This document shows, piece by piece, positions 7,779 through 16,836 of a stretch of DNA of 32,793 nt. The stretch comes from Candidatus Krumholzibacteriota bacterium (GTDB lineage: Bacteria; Krumholzibacteriota; Krumholzibacteriia; Krumholzibacteriales; Krumholzibacteriaceae). Below the pieces are notes generated by a model, which was not told the DNA's origin, did not search any database, and saw nothing but the letters and a program-made list of their open reading frames with translations. Location: assembly GCA_030609325.1 (NCBI GenBank), contig JAUWCL010000031.1, forward strand, positions 1 through 32,793, in the 5' to 3' direction. Made by a program: the position numbers and the translations under genes. Numbering within the stretch: the first letter of the stretch is position 1; each line of letters begins with the position of its first letter.

Positions 7779-8258
7779 ATGGAGAAGAGAATCTATATCA
7801 ACATGAACCTGTGCACCGGATGCCGCGCGTGCGCCGCCGCCTGCGCCCAGGGACACCATGACCAGGGATTGCTCAAGCACGGAGCCGTGGAAGAGGTCGC
7901 ACTCATGCCTCTCCAATGCAGGCACTGCGACACGCCGCTCTGTCTCGAGGTATGTCCCCAGGGTGCGATCAAGAAGGACGACAACGGCACAATCGTGCGC
8001 ATGAGCCAGCTCTGCATCGGCTGCAAGTCGTGCATCATGTCCTGTCCCTTCGGTGTGATGTTCATGCATTCGACATGGCACTTGTCGCCGAAGTGCGATC
8101 TCTGCTATGACCGGCTTGAAGAGGGAAAGCAGCCGCGCTGCGTCGTGACATGTACGTCGGGAGCTCTCGTGTTCGAGGAGCTCACCGAGCTGGAGAAGAA
8201 ACACAGACACGCCGCTGAAGGCGGGCGCTATTTTGCCCGCTGGATGCTGGAGCGTTAG
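7779..8258 (+). CDS. HycB/CooF-like ferredoxin subunit with four [4Fe-4S] motifs
   Basis: 159 residues from the ATG at 7779; the frame is open back to a GTG at 7761, but MEKRIYINMNLCTGC is the usual start of this family. The Cys groups are CTGCRACAAAC, CRHCDTPLCLEVCP, CIGCKSCIMSCP and CDLC...RCVVTC, the pattern of FdhB/HycB/CooF/HydN electron-transfer proteins that carry four cubane clusters. In known systems these link a formate dehydrogenase or CO dehydrogenase to a membrane hydrogenase. Here it should connect the pseudo-FDH and HydBG-like subunits to the hydrogenase core encoded next. It lies 4 nt after the upstream gene and 12 nt before the next. Confidence 0.88.
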   Translation: MEKRIYINMNLCTGCRACAAACAQGHHDQGLLKHGAVEEVALMPLQCRHCDTPLCLEVCPQGAIKKDDNGTIVRMSQLCIGCKSCIMSCPFGVMFMHSTWHLSPKCDLCYDRLEEGKQPRCVVTCTSGALVFEELTELEKKHRHAAEGGRYFARWMLER

Positions 8259-8270
8259 CGGAGAGGACCT

Positions 8271-9203
8271 ATGGACGCTGCGAAATATCTGTTCAACTAT
8301 CTGATATTTCCCGGGTTTCTTTTCACGGCGGTAGTCGGCCTCCTGGCGACGTGGGTGGACCGCAAGGTCACCGCGAGGGTGCACTGGAGAGTAGGGCCTC
8401 CCTGGTACCAGCCGTTCGCCGATACCGTGAAGCTGCTCGGGAAGGAAGTCATCGTCCCCGCCGGGGCCAGGGCGACCGGATTCCTCATCGCTCCCGTCGT
8501 CGGCCTCGCCGCGGCCACTCTGGCTTCGGCGATCCTGTGGATGGCCAACCTCTATCCGTCGTCGTCGTTTGTCGGCGACTCCATCGTTGTCCTCTACATC
8601 ATGACGATTCCTGCGATCTCGATGATCATCGGCGCGAGCGCCTCAGGCAACCCGCTGGGGATTCTCGGGGCCGCTCGCGAGATGAAGCTGCTCTTCGCCT
8701 ACGAGCTGCCTCTCGTTATCATCATGCTGACGACGGTAGTCAAGGTCGGCAGCTTCTCCTTCGAGGAGATACTCGGCTACCAGAGCGCAAACGGAATCAT
8801 GCTCGGAAGCGTCTCGGGAGTGATCGCGTTCATCGTCGCGATATTCTGCGCCCAGGCGAAGTGTACGATGATTCCGTTCGATATCCCCGAGGCGGAGACG
8901 GAGCTGGCCGGAGGCACCCATATCGAGTATTCGGGCGCCCCGCTCGCCGTCGTGAAGCTGAACATGGGCATCATGTTCTTCGTCATGCCGATATTTATCA
9001 TCACGATGTTCTGGGGCGGCGTCTCGTTCGCCGGCTTGAGGATCCTAACGACGATCCTCAAGTATGTCGCGATTATAACGATAATGATCCTTATAAAGAA
9101 TACGAACCCCAGAGTGAGAATCGACCAGGCTGTGCGGTTCTTCTGGGGTCCGATGCTTGTCCTTTCGATTATCGCATTGATCCTGGCGGTGCTGGGGTAC
9201 TAG
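8271..9203 (+). CDS. mbhM: group 4 hydrogenase membrane subunit, NuoH/MbhM/HyfC-like
   Basis: 310 residues with about eight hydrophobic segments. Conserved features of the NuoH family are present: WVDRKVTARVHWRVGPPWYQ near the start (about 28-47), AREMKLLFAYELPL on the cytoplasmic side, and PFDIPEAETELAGG in the loop that contacts the hydrogenase arm, followed by THIEYSG. In complex I and Mbh this subunit joins the peripheral redox arm to the ion-pumping arm and holds the chain of charged residues at their junction. Gene order NuoH-, NuoB-, NuoC-, NuoD-like is typical of a group 4 hydrogenase core module. Confidence 0.9.
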   Translation: MDAAKYLFNYLIFPGFLFTAVVGLLATWVDRKVTARVHWRVGPPWYQPFADTVKLLGKEVIVPAGARATGFLIAPVVGLAAATLASAILWMANLYPSSSFVGDSIVVLYIMTIPAISMIIGASASGNPLGILGAAREMKLLFAYELPLVIIMLTTVVKVGSFSFEEILGYQSANGIMLGSVSGVIAFIVAIFCAQAKCTMIPFDIPEAETELAGGTHIEYSGAPLAVVKLNMGIMFFVMPIFIITMFWGGVSFAGLRILTTILKYVAIITIMILIKNTNPRVRIDQAVRFFWGPMLVLSIIALILAVLGY

Positions 9204-9220
9204 GTCGCGGAGGCTTGTAA

Positions 9221-9634
9221 ATGTCACTGGCGCTCAAAGCATTAAAGAAATCGCCCTGGGTCTTTCACGTGAACACCGGCGCATGCAACAACTGCGACAT
9301 AGAGATCCTCGATGCTCTCACGCCGAGGTTCGATCTCGAGCGGTTCGGCATCTTGCTCGTGGGCAGCATCAGGCACGCCGACGTGCTGCTCATCACCGGC
9401 CCGGTAACGCGCAACGTCCTGCCCCGCCTGAAGAGGCTGTACGAGCAGGCGCCCAAGCCGATCAAGGTCATCGTGATCGGGGCGTGCGGTTGCCGTTGCG
9501 GCATCTTCCGCGACGGATACAATATCATCGGACCGGTTGACAAGTTCATACCGGTAGATGCGTATGTCCCCGGCTGTCCCCCCAAGCCGGAAGCCATCAT
9601 AGCGGGGGTAGTAAAGGTACTGGGAACGCTTTAG
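9221..9634 (+). CDS. mbhJ: [NiFe] hydrogenase small subunit, NuoB/MbhJ/EchC-like
   Basis: 137 residues. The proximal [4Fe-4S] cluster motif is visible: TGACNNCDIEIL (C22, C25), GACGCRCG (C89, C91, C93) and VPGCPPKPEAI (C119). The shortness and lack of extra Cys motifs match group 4 hydrogenases and NuoB rather than periplasmic uptake hydrogenases. It would pass electrons between the ferredoxin-like subunits and the Ni-Fe centre in the large subunit. Confidence 0.92.
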   Translation: MSLALKALKKSPWVFHVNTGACNNCDIEILDALTPRFDLERFGILLVGSIRHADVLLITGPVTRNVLPRLKRLYEQAPKPIKVIVIGACGCRCGIFRDGYNIIGPVDKFIPVDAYVPGCPPKPEAIIAGVVKVLGTL

Positions 9635-9662
9635 GGATGACGAACACGGGGAAACAGGAAAT

Positions 9663-10184
9663 ATGGAAAGGGAAGAAGTAAAGAAAAGGATCGCGGAGAG
9701 ATTCGGCGGCAAGGTCCAGATAGCCGAGCGGTCGGAGAAGAGGGTCTACATATACGCAGAGAACGAGATCTGGGTCGATCTCGCCTCGTTCCTGTTCAAC
9801 GATCTCGATGCGAGGTTCGATACGGGCGTCGGCATCGACGACCGCGACGGCGTCGAGGTGATGTTCTTTTTCCCCTTCGACCGCGAAGGGTATTACGTGA
9901 CTGTAAAAACGTTCGCGAAGAAGCCTCATCCGGAGCTCGATTCGATCTCGCCGGTAATACCCGGAGCCAAGTGGATCGAGCAGGAGATATTCGAGATGTA
10001 CGAGGTCAACTTCAGGAACCACCCCGACCTCAGGCCCGTACTGCGGTCGGATACTAGGCCCGCCGACTTCTATCCTCACAAACGGGAGATCAAGTGCAAG
10101 CACGAGATGTCCCGCGTGAAGAACGACGGCGAGGAAAGGGCCGACGAGGTGGCGGGAAAGCCTCTGAAGGGACAGAACCCGTAA
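9663..10184 (+). CDS. mbhK: hydrogenase 30-kDa-type subunit, NuoC/MbhK/EchD-like
   Basis: 173 residues. The signature of the complex I 30-kDa family, WIEQEIFEMYEVNFRNHPDL, lies in the middle (about 105-124), followed by a charged C-terminal tail (after about 140) that the family does not need. It is a structural subunit between the large and small hydrogenase subunits. ATG at 9663 follows GGGGAAACAGGAAAT, which has only a moderate ribosome-binding site. Confidence 0.85.
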   Translation: MEREEVKKRIAERFGGKVQIAERSEKRVYIYAENEIWVDLASFLFNDLDARFDTGVGIDDRDGVEVMFFFPFDREGYYVTVKTFAKKPHPELDSISPVIPGAKWIEQEIFEMYEVNFRNHPDLRPVLRSDTRPADFYPHKREIKCKHEMSRVKNDGEERADEVAGKPLKGQNP

Positions 10185-10231
10185 GAGAATTTCAGGCCTG
10201 TAAGGCTGTGTTGATAAAGAGGTGAACAGAA

Positions 10232-11437
10232 ATGGTTAAAAAGATCCCGATCGGCCCGTTCCACCCTGTTCTTGAGGAGCCCGAGTTCTTCGAGCTCCAC
10301 GTCGATGGGGAGAACGTGGTCGATATCGACATAACGATCGGCTGGAGCCACAGGGGGATCGAACTTCTTTCCGAGTCGAAGACCTGGGACCAGGTGCCCT
10401 TCCTCGTGGAGAGGGTCTGCGGCATCTGCTCATGCTCCCATCCGTATGCCTACGTCAAGGCAGTCGAAGATCTGCTGCAGGTCGAGGTCCCGAAACGCGC
10501 CCAGTTCATCAGGATCATCATCGCCGAGCTCGAGAGGCTGCACAGTCACCTGCTCTGGACGGGCCTGGCGGGCCATTTCATCGGGTACAATACGGTCTTC
10601 ATGTGGTGCTGGAAGTACCGCGAGCCCCTTCTTGACATACTCGAGGCCGTGACGGGCAACAGGAACCACTACGCGATGATGCGCATAGGCGGCGTCAGGC
10701 GCGATATACCGCTCGAGGAGTACGGGAACATCCGCAAGATGCTCGATTCCCTCTGGGAAAAGAACGACTTGATCACCAATGCAATCGTCGACGATCCGGT
10801 CATTCACGCGAGGACGAAGACCGTCGGGATCTTCAACAAGGACCAGTGCCGTCTCTACGGGGCGCTCGGACCCACGGCGAGGGCGGGAGGATACGACGTC
10901 GACGCCAGGCGCGATCATCCGATCGACGCATACGGAGAGCTCGATTTCGACGTCATCGTATGTGAGAATGGGGACGTCTTCGACAAGGCCGTCGTCCGTC
11001 AGCTGGAGAACTTCGAAGCGATAAAGATAATCAGACAGTGCCTCGACAGGCTCGAGGAAATGGGTCCGATGAAGGACGACAGCGAGCTCTGCATCGAGAT
11101 AGGCGAAATCCCGCCCGGCGAGGGCATCGGCGTCTACGAGGCCCCCCGCGGCGAGGTGCTTCACTACATACGCTCGAACGGCAAGAACACGCCGATGAGG
11201 CACAAGATCCGCGCCCCGAGTTTCAACAACATCCTCACGAACGAGGCGAGCGTGCCGGGCAACACGGTAGCCGACGCAGGCCTGATCACGGCGGCAGTCG
11301 ATCCCTGTTACTCGTGCACGGAGCGAGTCGGACGTGTCGATGTTAATTCCGGCGAGAGATACGTTCTCTCGGAGGGAGACCTGATAAGGCTGTCCGCGGA
11401 GAAGACCGAGGAGATCCGCAGGCAGCTGGGAAAGTGA
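10232..11437 (+). CDS. mbhL: group 4 [NiFe] hydrogenase large (catalytic) subunit, NuoD/MbhL/HycE-like
   Basis: 401 residues. Both Ni-binding motifs are complete: RVCGIC (C63 and C66) near the N-terminus and DPCYSC (C359 and C362) near the C-terminus. This marks a genuine [NiFe] hydrogenase and excludes NuoD or the sulfur-reducing Mbx/Mbs type, which lose these Cys. The sequence DPCYSCTER then V closely resembles the site where E. coli HycE is cut by HycI, so cleavage after Arg365 with loss of about 36 residues is predicted; a maturation protease gene lies 6.7 kb downstream. The start has AAAGAGGTGAACAGAA just upstream. It should catalyse reversible proton reduction on the cytoplasmic side. 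Confidence 0.95.
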   Translation: MVKKIPIGPFHPVLEEPEFFELHVDGENVVDIDITIGWSHRGIELLSESKTWDQVPFLVERVCGICSCSHPYAYVKAVEDLLQVEVPKRAQFIRIIIAELERLHSHLLWTGLAGHFIGYNTVFMWCWKYREPLLDILEAVTGNRNHYAMMRIGGVRRDIPLEEYGNIRKMLDSLWEKNDLITNAIVDDPVIHARTKTVGIFNKDQCRLYGALGPTARAGGYDVDARRDHPIDAYGELDFDVIVCENGDVFDKAVVRQLENFEAIKIIRQCLDRLEEMGPMKDDSELCIEIGEIPPGEGIGVYEAPRGEVLHYIRSNGKNTPMRHKIRAPSFNNILTNEASVPGNTVADAGLITAAVDPCYSCTERVGRVDVNSGERYVLSEGDLIRLSAEKTEEIRRQLGK

Positions 11438-11464
11438 CTTAACACTTATTTACGCGTAGCGGAG

Positions 11465-11480
11465 ATGAATGAATGAATGA
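11465..11480 (+). repeat. (ATGA)4 tetranucleotide repeat spanning the start codon
   Basis: Four perfect ATGA units lie directly after GGAG (11461-11464). The third unit holds the real ATG (11473), 8 nt from the GGAG. The first two ATGs give only the tripeptide Met-Asn-Glu before TGA, and the fourth gives a five-codon frame. Change in unit number would alter the spacing between ribosome-binding site and start without changing the protein's frame. Confidence 0.6.
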
Positions 11481-13338
11481 GTTGTTGTTTTTAATACTGA
11501 TGCCGGCTGTCGCGGGGCTGGTGCCCCTCTTCATCCCGAGAAAGGGCAAGATCGTGGCGGGGATCGTCGCGCTTGCCGCATCGGTGTGGATGCTCGTCAA
11601 TGCGGTCAGGATATTCGGCGCAGGAGCGAAGGAGTACAGCGTAAGGCTATTCACGATCGGTGGTGAGCTTCCATTCGACTTCTCCCTTCGCCTCTACCAG
11701 TTCAACGCGTTCATACTGCTGTTCATCGCCCTGTTCGGGGTCCTCGTGATTTTTTATTCCATCGGATACATGCGGGGCAAGGACAGGTCGAGCATCTATT
11801 ACTCGTTCATACTGTGGACCCTGTCCGCAGCGGCCGGCGCCGTACTCGCGAACAATCTGCTGATTCTCCTGATGTTCTGGGAGGTGCTCACCGTAATCCT
11901 TTTCTTCCTCGTCAACATGGGCGACGAGGGACACGAAATCGCGGCGGGCAAGACTTTCACAATGCTCGGATTCACCGACGCGGGCATGCTTCTGGCCATC
12001 GTGATTATCTGGGTCACCTGCGGCACGCTCGAGATCTCGTCGCTCAAAATCGCGGCAACTGGCTTTACAGGCGTTCTGACCTTCCTGCTTCTCTTTATCG
12101 GAGCTATCGCGAAGGCAGGCGCGATGCCCTTCCACTCCTGGATTCCCGCAATGGCCGAGCCAACACCTGTCCCGGTGATCGCTTTTCTCCCCGCCTCACT
12201 CGACAAGCTGCTCGGGATATACCTGCTGGCGAGGATCTCCCTCGACATCTTCTCGATCAGGACCGGCTCGGGCCTTTCGCTGATGATGATGATCGTGGGA
12301 GCGGGTACGATAATATTTGCCGTCCTCATGGCGCTCGTCCAGCACAACCTCAAGAAACTCCTCTCATTCCACGCCGTCAGCCAGGTCGGCTACATGGTGC
12401 TCGGCGTCGGGAGCGGGATACCGGTGGCAATCGTCGGCGGGCTGTTCCACATGCTCAATAACGCGATATACAAGTGCGGCCTGTTCCTGGGCGCCGGAGC
12501 GGTGGAATTCAGGACGGGGACAACAGACCTCGAGGAGCTGGGAGGACTTGCGAAACTGATGCCGGTTACGTTTGTAACGATGGCCATCACGGCGTTCTCG
12601 ATATCCGGCGTGCCGCCTTTCAACGGATTCGTATCGAAATGGCTCATTTACCAGGGAATGCTCGAAGGTCCGGGCTACAACGTCATATTCCTCGTCGTAG
12701 CCGTGTTCGGAAGCGCCCTGACGCTCGCCTCGTTCGTCAAGGTCCTGCACTCCGTCTTCCTCGGAAGGCGCCAGGAGAAGTTCGCCGGCGTGCGCGAGGC
12801 GGGCTTTGCCATGCAGGTGCCGATGATATTTCTAGCGATCCTCTGCATAGTCTTTGGCGTCTACGCCAGGCTTCCCCTGGAGAAGTTCATCATTCCGAGC
12901 GTCGCGGGAACGACCGGAGTCAGCGTGGAGCAGATGGCGGTAAGCACCACATCGGGATACTGGAACCCAGTGATCGCGACTGTCCTGTTGTTCGCAGGGC
13001 TGGTCGTCGGACTGATCATATACGCATTTGGAAAGACGAAACACGTTCGTATAGATGAAAACGTGTGGGTCGGCGGAAACATCATGGACAACGAAGAGAT
13101 GAGGATTCCCGGCACGCATTTCTATAAGACTGTGACAGACGACCTGCATCCCGCCTGGTCGGCCCTGTTCAGGGACGGGCAGGAAGGTGCCCTGGACATC
13201 TACAATATCTGGGGTAGAATAGGGTTCAACGTCGTCCAGGTGCTGAGGAGCCTGCACAACGGCATCCTGTCGACGTACCTGTCCTGGGCAATCATAGGGC
13301 TGGGAGTGCTGACGTTCGTGTTGATGTTCGCCTTGTAG
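11473..13338 (+). CDS. NuoL/HyfB-like antiporter-type ion-pumping subunit
   Basis: 621 residues and about 14-16 transmembrane segments. Residues of the complex I/Mrp antiporter family are present: Glu137 in LMFWEVLTV, Lys214 in AIAKAGAMPFHSW with His221, Lys245 in ASLDKLLG, Lys294/Lys295 and His300 in NLKKLLSFHAVSQ, and Lys389 in PPFNGFVSK. A C-terminal extension (after about 480) includes a soluble stretch and a last membrane helix, as in HyfB or MrpA-like proteins. It should carry H+ or Na+ across the membrane. It is a second antiporter-type subunit beside the MrpD-like one at 14830. The start at 11473 is set by GGAG eight bases upstream. Confidence 0.88.
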   Translation: MNELLFLILMPAVAGLVPLFIPRKGKIVAGIVALAASVWMLVNAVRIFGAGAKEYSVRLFTIGGELPFDFSLRLYQFNAFILLFIALFGVLVIFYSIGYMRGKDRSSIYYSFILWTLSAAAGAVLANNLLILLMFWEVLTVILFFLVNMGDEGHEIAAGKTFTMLGFTDAGMLLAIVIIWVTCGTLEISSLKIAATGFTGVLTFLLLFIGAIAKAGAMPFHSWIPAMAEPTPVPVIAFLPASLDKLLGIYLLARISLDIFSIRTGSGLSLMMMIVGAGTIIFAVLMALVQHNLKKLLSFHAVSQVGYMVLGVGSGIPVAIVGGLFHMLNNAIYKCGLFLGAGAVEFRTGTTDLEELGGLAKLMPVTFVTMAITAFSISGVPPFNGFVSKWLIYQGMLEGPGYNVIFLVVAVFGSALTLASFVKVLHSVFLGRRQEKFAGVREAGFAMQVPMIFLAILCIVFGVYARLPLEKFIIPSVAGTTGVSVEQMAVSTTSGYWNPVIATVLLFAGLVVGLIIYAFGKTKHVRIDENVWVGGNIMDNEEMRIPGTHFYKTVTDDLHPAWSALFRDGQEGALDIYNIWGRIGFNVVQVLRSLHNGILSTYLSWAIIGLGVLTFVLMFAL

Positions 13339-13363
13339 CAAACGAAGAGGGAAGTGTATACGG

Positions 13364-13957
13364 ATGGAGATCGTTCTCCTTTTTCTGCTGGCATTCATGA
13401 TAATCGGTTCGATTATCGCGATCGAGACGAAGAACCTGCTTTCTTCGGTCATCTCGGTCGGCGTCGTCGGGTTCAACCTCAGTATCATCTTCCTGATGCT
13501 CGGGGCGCCGGACATCGCGATTACACAGGTCGTGGTCGAGATCCTCATCCTGGTCGTTTTGATCAGAGCGACGATCACGACCGATAATACCTCCATCGAA
13601 GGCCCGAGGGACACCTTCCCGTTCGTTTCGAGCCTCATCTTCTTCGGACTCTTCCTGATGTTCGCCTTTTTCGCGGTTCAGGAAATTCCGAAGTTCGGCG
13701 AGCCCATTATGAAGGTGTCAAAGGAATACCTCAGGACGGGGCCGGAAAAGACCGGTGCGGCGAACGTCGTGACCGCCATACTCCTCGACTTCAGGGCCTA
13801 TGATACACTTGGTGAGGCGACCGTCCTGTTCACCTCGATCATCGGGGCCTTTGTCATCCTGAGGAGAAAGGGCCGCAAGGGCAAGGCCGAGGTCGACGAG
13901 GAGAAATTCGGCATACTCGAGGACGAGGATATCAAGCAGAACTTCGAGGGGTTCTAG
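13364..13957 (+). CDS. fused MbhD-MbhE (MrpA C-terminal type) membrane subunit
   Basis: 197 residues with about five membrane helices. The first part (1-75) is the MbhD/DUF4040 type: LLSSVISVGVVGFNLSIIFL, then GAPDIAITQVVVEILILVVL. The second part (about 120-165) is MbhE-like, with NVVTAILLDFRAYDTLGEAT, the conserved DFR-x-x-DT-x-GE-x pattern seen at the MrpA C-terminus. In Pyrococcus Mbh these are separate genes (mbhD, mbhE); here they form one protein. It belongs to the Na+/H+ antiporter-derived module. Confidence 0.85.
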   Translation: MEIVLLFLLAFMIIGSIIAIETKNLLSSVISVGVVGFNLSIIFLMLGAPDIAITQVVVEILILVVLIRATITTDNTSIEGPRDTFPFVSSLIFFGLFLMFAFFAVQEIPKFGEPIMKVSKEYLRTGPEKTGAANVVTAILLDFRAYDTLGEATVLFTSIIGAFVILRRKGRKGKAEVDEEKFGILEDEDIKQNFEGF

Positions 13958-13967
13958 GGAGCGCTAA

Positions 13968-14465
13968 ATGGACAGACTCGAACAGGAAATCAGGGACACG
14001 AGCAAAGGGATGACCCCTATAGTCAAGACTATCACCAGGTTCGCGATAGGGATCATCGTCATCTTCGGGGCCTATATCATCCTTTACGGACACCTCACTC
14101 CGGGCGGCGGATTCGCCGGCGGCGTGATCCTCGCCTCTTCCTACGTCCTTCTGACGCTGGCCTTCGGCAAAGACATGGCATTGAGCAAGATGGGCAACAC
14201 GGCGGCCTCGATCCTCGACAACTCGGGCGCGCTCGCGTTCGTGGTCATAGGGCTGCTGGGATTTACGGGCGGGTATTTTTTCTACAACTTCCTCCCGAAG
14301 GGAGAGCAGTTCCAGCTGTTCAGCGCCGGATTTATCCCCCTTTTGAATATAGCGATCGGCGTGAAGGTTACGGCGTCGCTCTTCGCGATATTTATGGCCC
14401 TCTCGATCTTCGGAAGGTTCATTTACCAGGCCGCAGAGGGCGAAGAACGGGAAAGCGAGGAATAA
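13968..14465 (+). CDS. mrpB: MrpB/MnhB (MbhF)-like subunit
   Basis: 165 residues with four hydrophobic segments. LYGHLTPGGGFAGGVILASS (about 44-63) is the family signature of MnhB. It is a small membrane subunit of the Mrp cation/proton antiporter, conserved as MbhF in membrane-bound hydrogenases. The gene starts 10 nt after the fused MbhDE gene. Confidence 0.9.
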   Translation: MDRLEQEIRDTSKGMTPIVKTITRFAIGIIVIFGAYIILYGHLTPGGGFAGGVILASSYVLLTLAFGKDMALSKMGNTAASILDNSGALAFVVIGLLGFTGGYFFYNFLPKGEQFQLFSAGFIPLLNIAIGVKVTASLFAIFMALSIFGRFIYQAAEGEERESEE

Positions 14466-14468
14466 CGG

Positions 14469-14819
14469 ATGATCCTGTATTTCCTTTCAATGGTGCTTCT
14501 GGTAATGGGGCTGTACTGCCTCGTCGCCAAAAAGAATATCGTCAAGAAGATCATCGGGATCGTGATCATCGAGTATTCCGTCAACCTATTCCTCGTTCTC
14601 GTGGGTTACAGGAGCGGCGGCATCGCGCCCATTCTTGTGAAAGGCATGCAGGCCGAGGAGCTCGTGCAGAAGGGCGTAGATCCCCTGCCGCAGGCCCTTG
14701 TGCTCACGTCGATCGTCATCGGCCTCGGAACGATGGCCCTCATGGTGGCCCTCTGTCTGAGGATGTACGAGAAGTTCAAGACGTTCGACATGTCAAAGAT
14801 AAACACGCTTAAGGGATAA
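14469..14819 (+). CDS. mrpC: MrpC/MnhC (MbhG, NuoK-like) subunit
   Basis: 116 residues with three transmembrane helices, related to NuoK. Typical features are GLYCLVAKKNIVKKIIGIVI near the N-terminus, then a helix with YSVNLFLVLVGY and a helix starting DPLPQALVLTSIVIG. The PLPQALVLTSIVI string is a strong mark of the family. ATG at 14469 lies 3 nt after the mrpB stop, so the two are translationally coupled. Confidence 0.92.
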   Translation: MILYFLSMVLLVMGLYCLVAKKNIVKKIIGIVIIEYSVNLFLVLVGYRSGGIAPILVKGMQAEELVQKGVDPLPQALVLTSIVIGLGTMALMVALCLRMYEKFKTFDMSKINTLKG

Positions 14820-14829
14820 GAGGAGCCAA

Positions 14830-16332
14830 ATGCAGACGTATTATCCATTGTTCACGGCGATTCCGCTTGCGGCGGCGTTTCTGAACCTTCTCCTGTCGAA
14901 GATCTCGATGAAGGTGAGCGACTATATCGCGTTCCTCGTGACCGGGATACTCGCCGTGATGGCCGTCAGGATGCTCTTCGAGGCTCCCTTTATCTACGCC
15001 GTCGGCAACTGGAGGCCGCCTCTCGGCATCCTCCTCGTCTCGGACGGCCTTAGTTCCCTGATGCTGGTCATTATCAATGTAATCGGCCTGCTGGCCGTGA
15101 TCTTCTCGATGAAGTACATGACGACGTACACGGCCAAGCCGAAGTACTACTCGCTTTTCATGCTGATGATCGCCGGCATGAACGGTGTCGTTATAACGGG
15201 CGATATGTTCAACCTCTACGTCTTCCTCGAGATCGCGTCGATCGCCTCGTACGCCTTGGTGGGATTCGGCACCGGGAAGAGGGAACTCGAGGCTTCGTTC
15301 AAATACCTGGTCCTCGGCGGAGTGGCGAGCACGGCGATCCTCTTCGGCATCGCGTTTCTCTACTCGATCACCGGGACGCTGAATATGCCCGACCTCGCGC
15401 AGCAGCTCGAGACGATAGGCATGACGAGGACGGTGGGCTTCGTGGTTGCCCTGTTCATCATGGGCTTCGGCCTGAAGGCCTCTGCCGTTCCGTTCCACGC
15501 CTGGCTGCCTGACGCTCACCCGAGCGCGCCGGCGCCGATCTCCGCGATGCTTTCCGGCGTCCTGATCAAGGCGCTCGGCATCTACACGATAATGCGGATC
15601 ATGTTCAACATCATCGGCCAGAACGAGCTCATCTCGGCGATCATCATGTTCCTCGGCGCTCTCTCGATGGTCGTAGGTGTCCTGCTCGCAGTGGGCCAGT
15701 CGGATTTCAAGAGGATGCTCGCTTACCATTCGATCAGCCAGATGGGTTATGTCACGATAGGGGTAGGCCTGGGCCTGAATCCGAAAATCGATCCGGCCGT
15801 TGCGGCGCTCGGACTTTTCGGCGGACTGTTCCACCTGGTCAACCACGCCGTCTTCAAGTCGTGCCTCTTCCTCTGCTCGGGGGCGTTCGAGTACAGGACT
15901 GGGACGAGAGAAAAGCACGAGATGGGCGGTCTCGTCAGAAAGATGCCTGTAACGAGCACAACATGTTCAATCGCCTCCCTCTCGATATCGGGGGTGCCGC
16001 CGTTCAACGGTTTCTGGAGCAAGCTCATAATCATCCTTGCATTGATCAAGGCGGGATACTGGATATACGGCCCAATAGCCGTTCTGGTGGCCTTCATAAC
16101 GCTGATATCGTTTATCAGGCTGCAGACGGGCGTTATGTTCGGCAAGTTGCCGGAGAAGTTCTCGGGCGTGAAGGAAGCACCGTTTGCGATGACGCTGCCG
16201 CTGATATTGCTGGCGATTCTCTGCCTCGGTATCGGGATAGCCTATCCCTGGATAGACTATGGGCTTCTGCAGGCTGCCCGGGATGCGCTGCTCGACAAGA
16301 TGGCGTACATGAACTATCTGATCGGTGGGTAA
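14830..16332 (+). CDS. mrpD: MrpD/MnhD (MbhH)-like antiporter subunit
   Basis: 500 residues, about 14 transmembrane helices. The antiporter residues are in place: Glu134 in LYVFLEIASIASYAL, Lys216 in GLKASAVPFHAWLPDAHP with His223, Lys247 in GVLIKALG, Lys294 and His300 in FKRMLAYHSISQMGY, and Lys398 in PPFNGFWSK. The LPDAHPSAPAPISA string is typical of MrpD/MbhH. It should form an ion channel of the pumping arm. Together with the NuoL-like protein at 11473 the operon encodes two such subunits, as in Mbx and unlike classical Pyrococcus Mbh with one. Confidence 0.92.
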   Translation: MQTYYPLFTAIPLAAAFLNLLLSKISMKVSDYIAFLVTGILAVMAVRMLFEAPFIYAVGNWRPPLGILLVSDGLSSLMLVIINVIGLLAVIFSMKYMTTYTAKPKYYSLFMLMIAGMNGVVITGDMFNLYVFLEIASIASYALVGFGTGKRELEASFKYLVLGGVASTAILFGIAFLYSITGTLNMPDLAQQLETIGMTRTVGFVVALFIMGFGLKASAVPFHAWLPDAHPSAPAPISAMLSGVLIKALGIYTIMRIMFNIIGQNELISAIIMFLGALSMVVGVLLAVGQSDFKRMLAYHSISQMGYVTIGVGLGLNPKIDPAVAALGLFGGLFHLVNHAVFKSCLFLCSGAFEYRTGTREKHEMGGLVRKMPVTSTTCSIASLSISGVPPFNGFWSKLIIILALIKAGYWIYGPIAVLVAFITLISFIRLQTGVMFGKLPEKFSGVKEAPFAMTLPLILLAILCLGIGIAYPWIDYGLLQAARDALLDKMAYMNYLIGG

Positions 16333-16350
16333 AAAAAGAAAAGGTAGAAG

Positions 16351-16836
16351 ATGAAACGCTTCGTTCACTTTCTGTTGCTGTTGGGGATATGGATGCTGCT
16401 GACATGGTCGCTGCATTGGCAGGATCTGCTTGTCGGCGCGTTCATCGCGTTCATAGCCGATCTGATGTTCGGTGACATCTACCCGGTCAATGCGGTCAGG
16501 ATCCTGAACCCGGTGCGCTTCTTCTGGTTCGTCGTATACGGCGTCACTTTCCTCGCCTACGTGATCAAGGCGAACTTCGACGTCGCGTACAGGGTGCTGA
16601 ACATCAACATGCCGATACGGCCGGGTATCGTGAAAGTAAGGACCGGGCTCAAGACAGATATGGCCAGGACCTTCCTCGCCAACTCGATCACATTGACGCC
16701 GGGAACGCTCAGCATCGACTTCATCGGGGATCATCTTTACATCCACTGGATAAATATTACCTCCGACGATGCCGTGAAGGAAACGGAGATTATCGTTCAG
16801 CGTTTTGAGCAAATGCTAGAAAGGGTATTCGAGTGA
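16351..16836 (+). CDS. mrpE: MrpE/MnhE (MbhA)-like subunit
   Basis: 161 residues. Two or three N-terminal membrane helices are followed by a soluble region. The MnhE pattern VIKANFDVAYRVL (about 71-83) and NSITLTPGTLSID (about 111-123), then HLYIHWINIT, are clearly present. In Mrp antiporters this subunit is structural. The last codons overlap the following GTG start by four bases. Confidence 0.9.
   Translation: MKRFVHFLLLLGIWMLLTWSLHWQDLLVGAFIAFIADLMFGDIYPVNAVRILNPVRFFWFVVYGVTFLAYVIKANFDVAYRVLNINMPIRPGIVKVRTGLKTDMARTFLANSITLTPGTLSIDFIGDHLYIHWINITSDDAVKETEIIVQRFEQMLERVFE

Noticed and set aside
5987-11437. Formate hydrogenlyase
   Set aside because: The FDH-like subunit lacks the catalytic Cys/Sec, so formate oxidation is not supported despite the HycB- and HycE-like genes.
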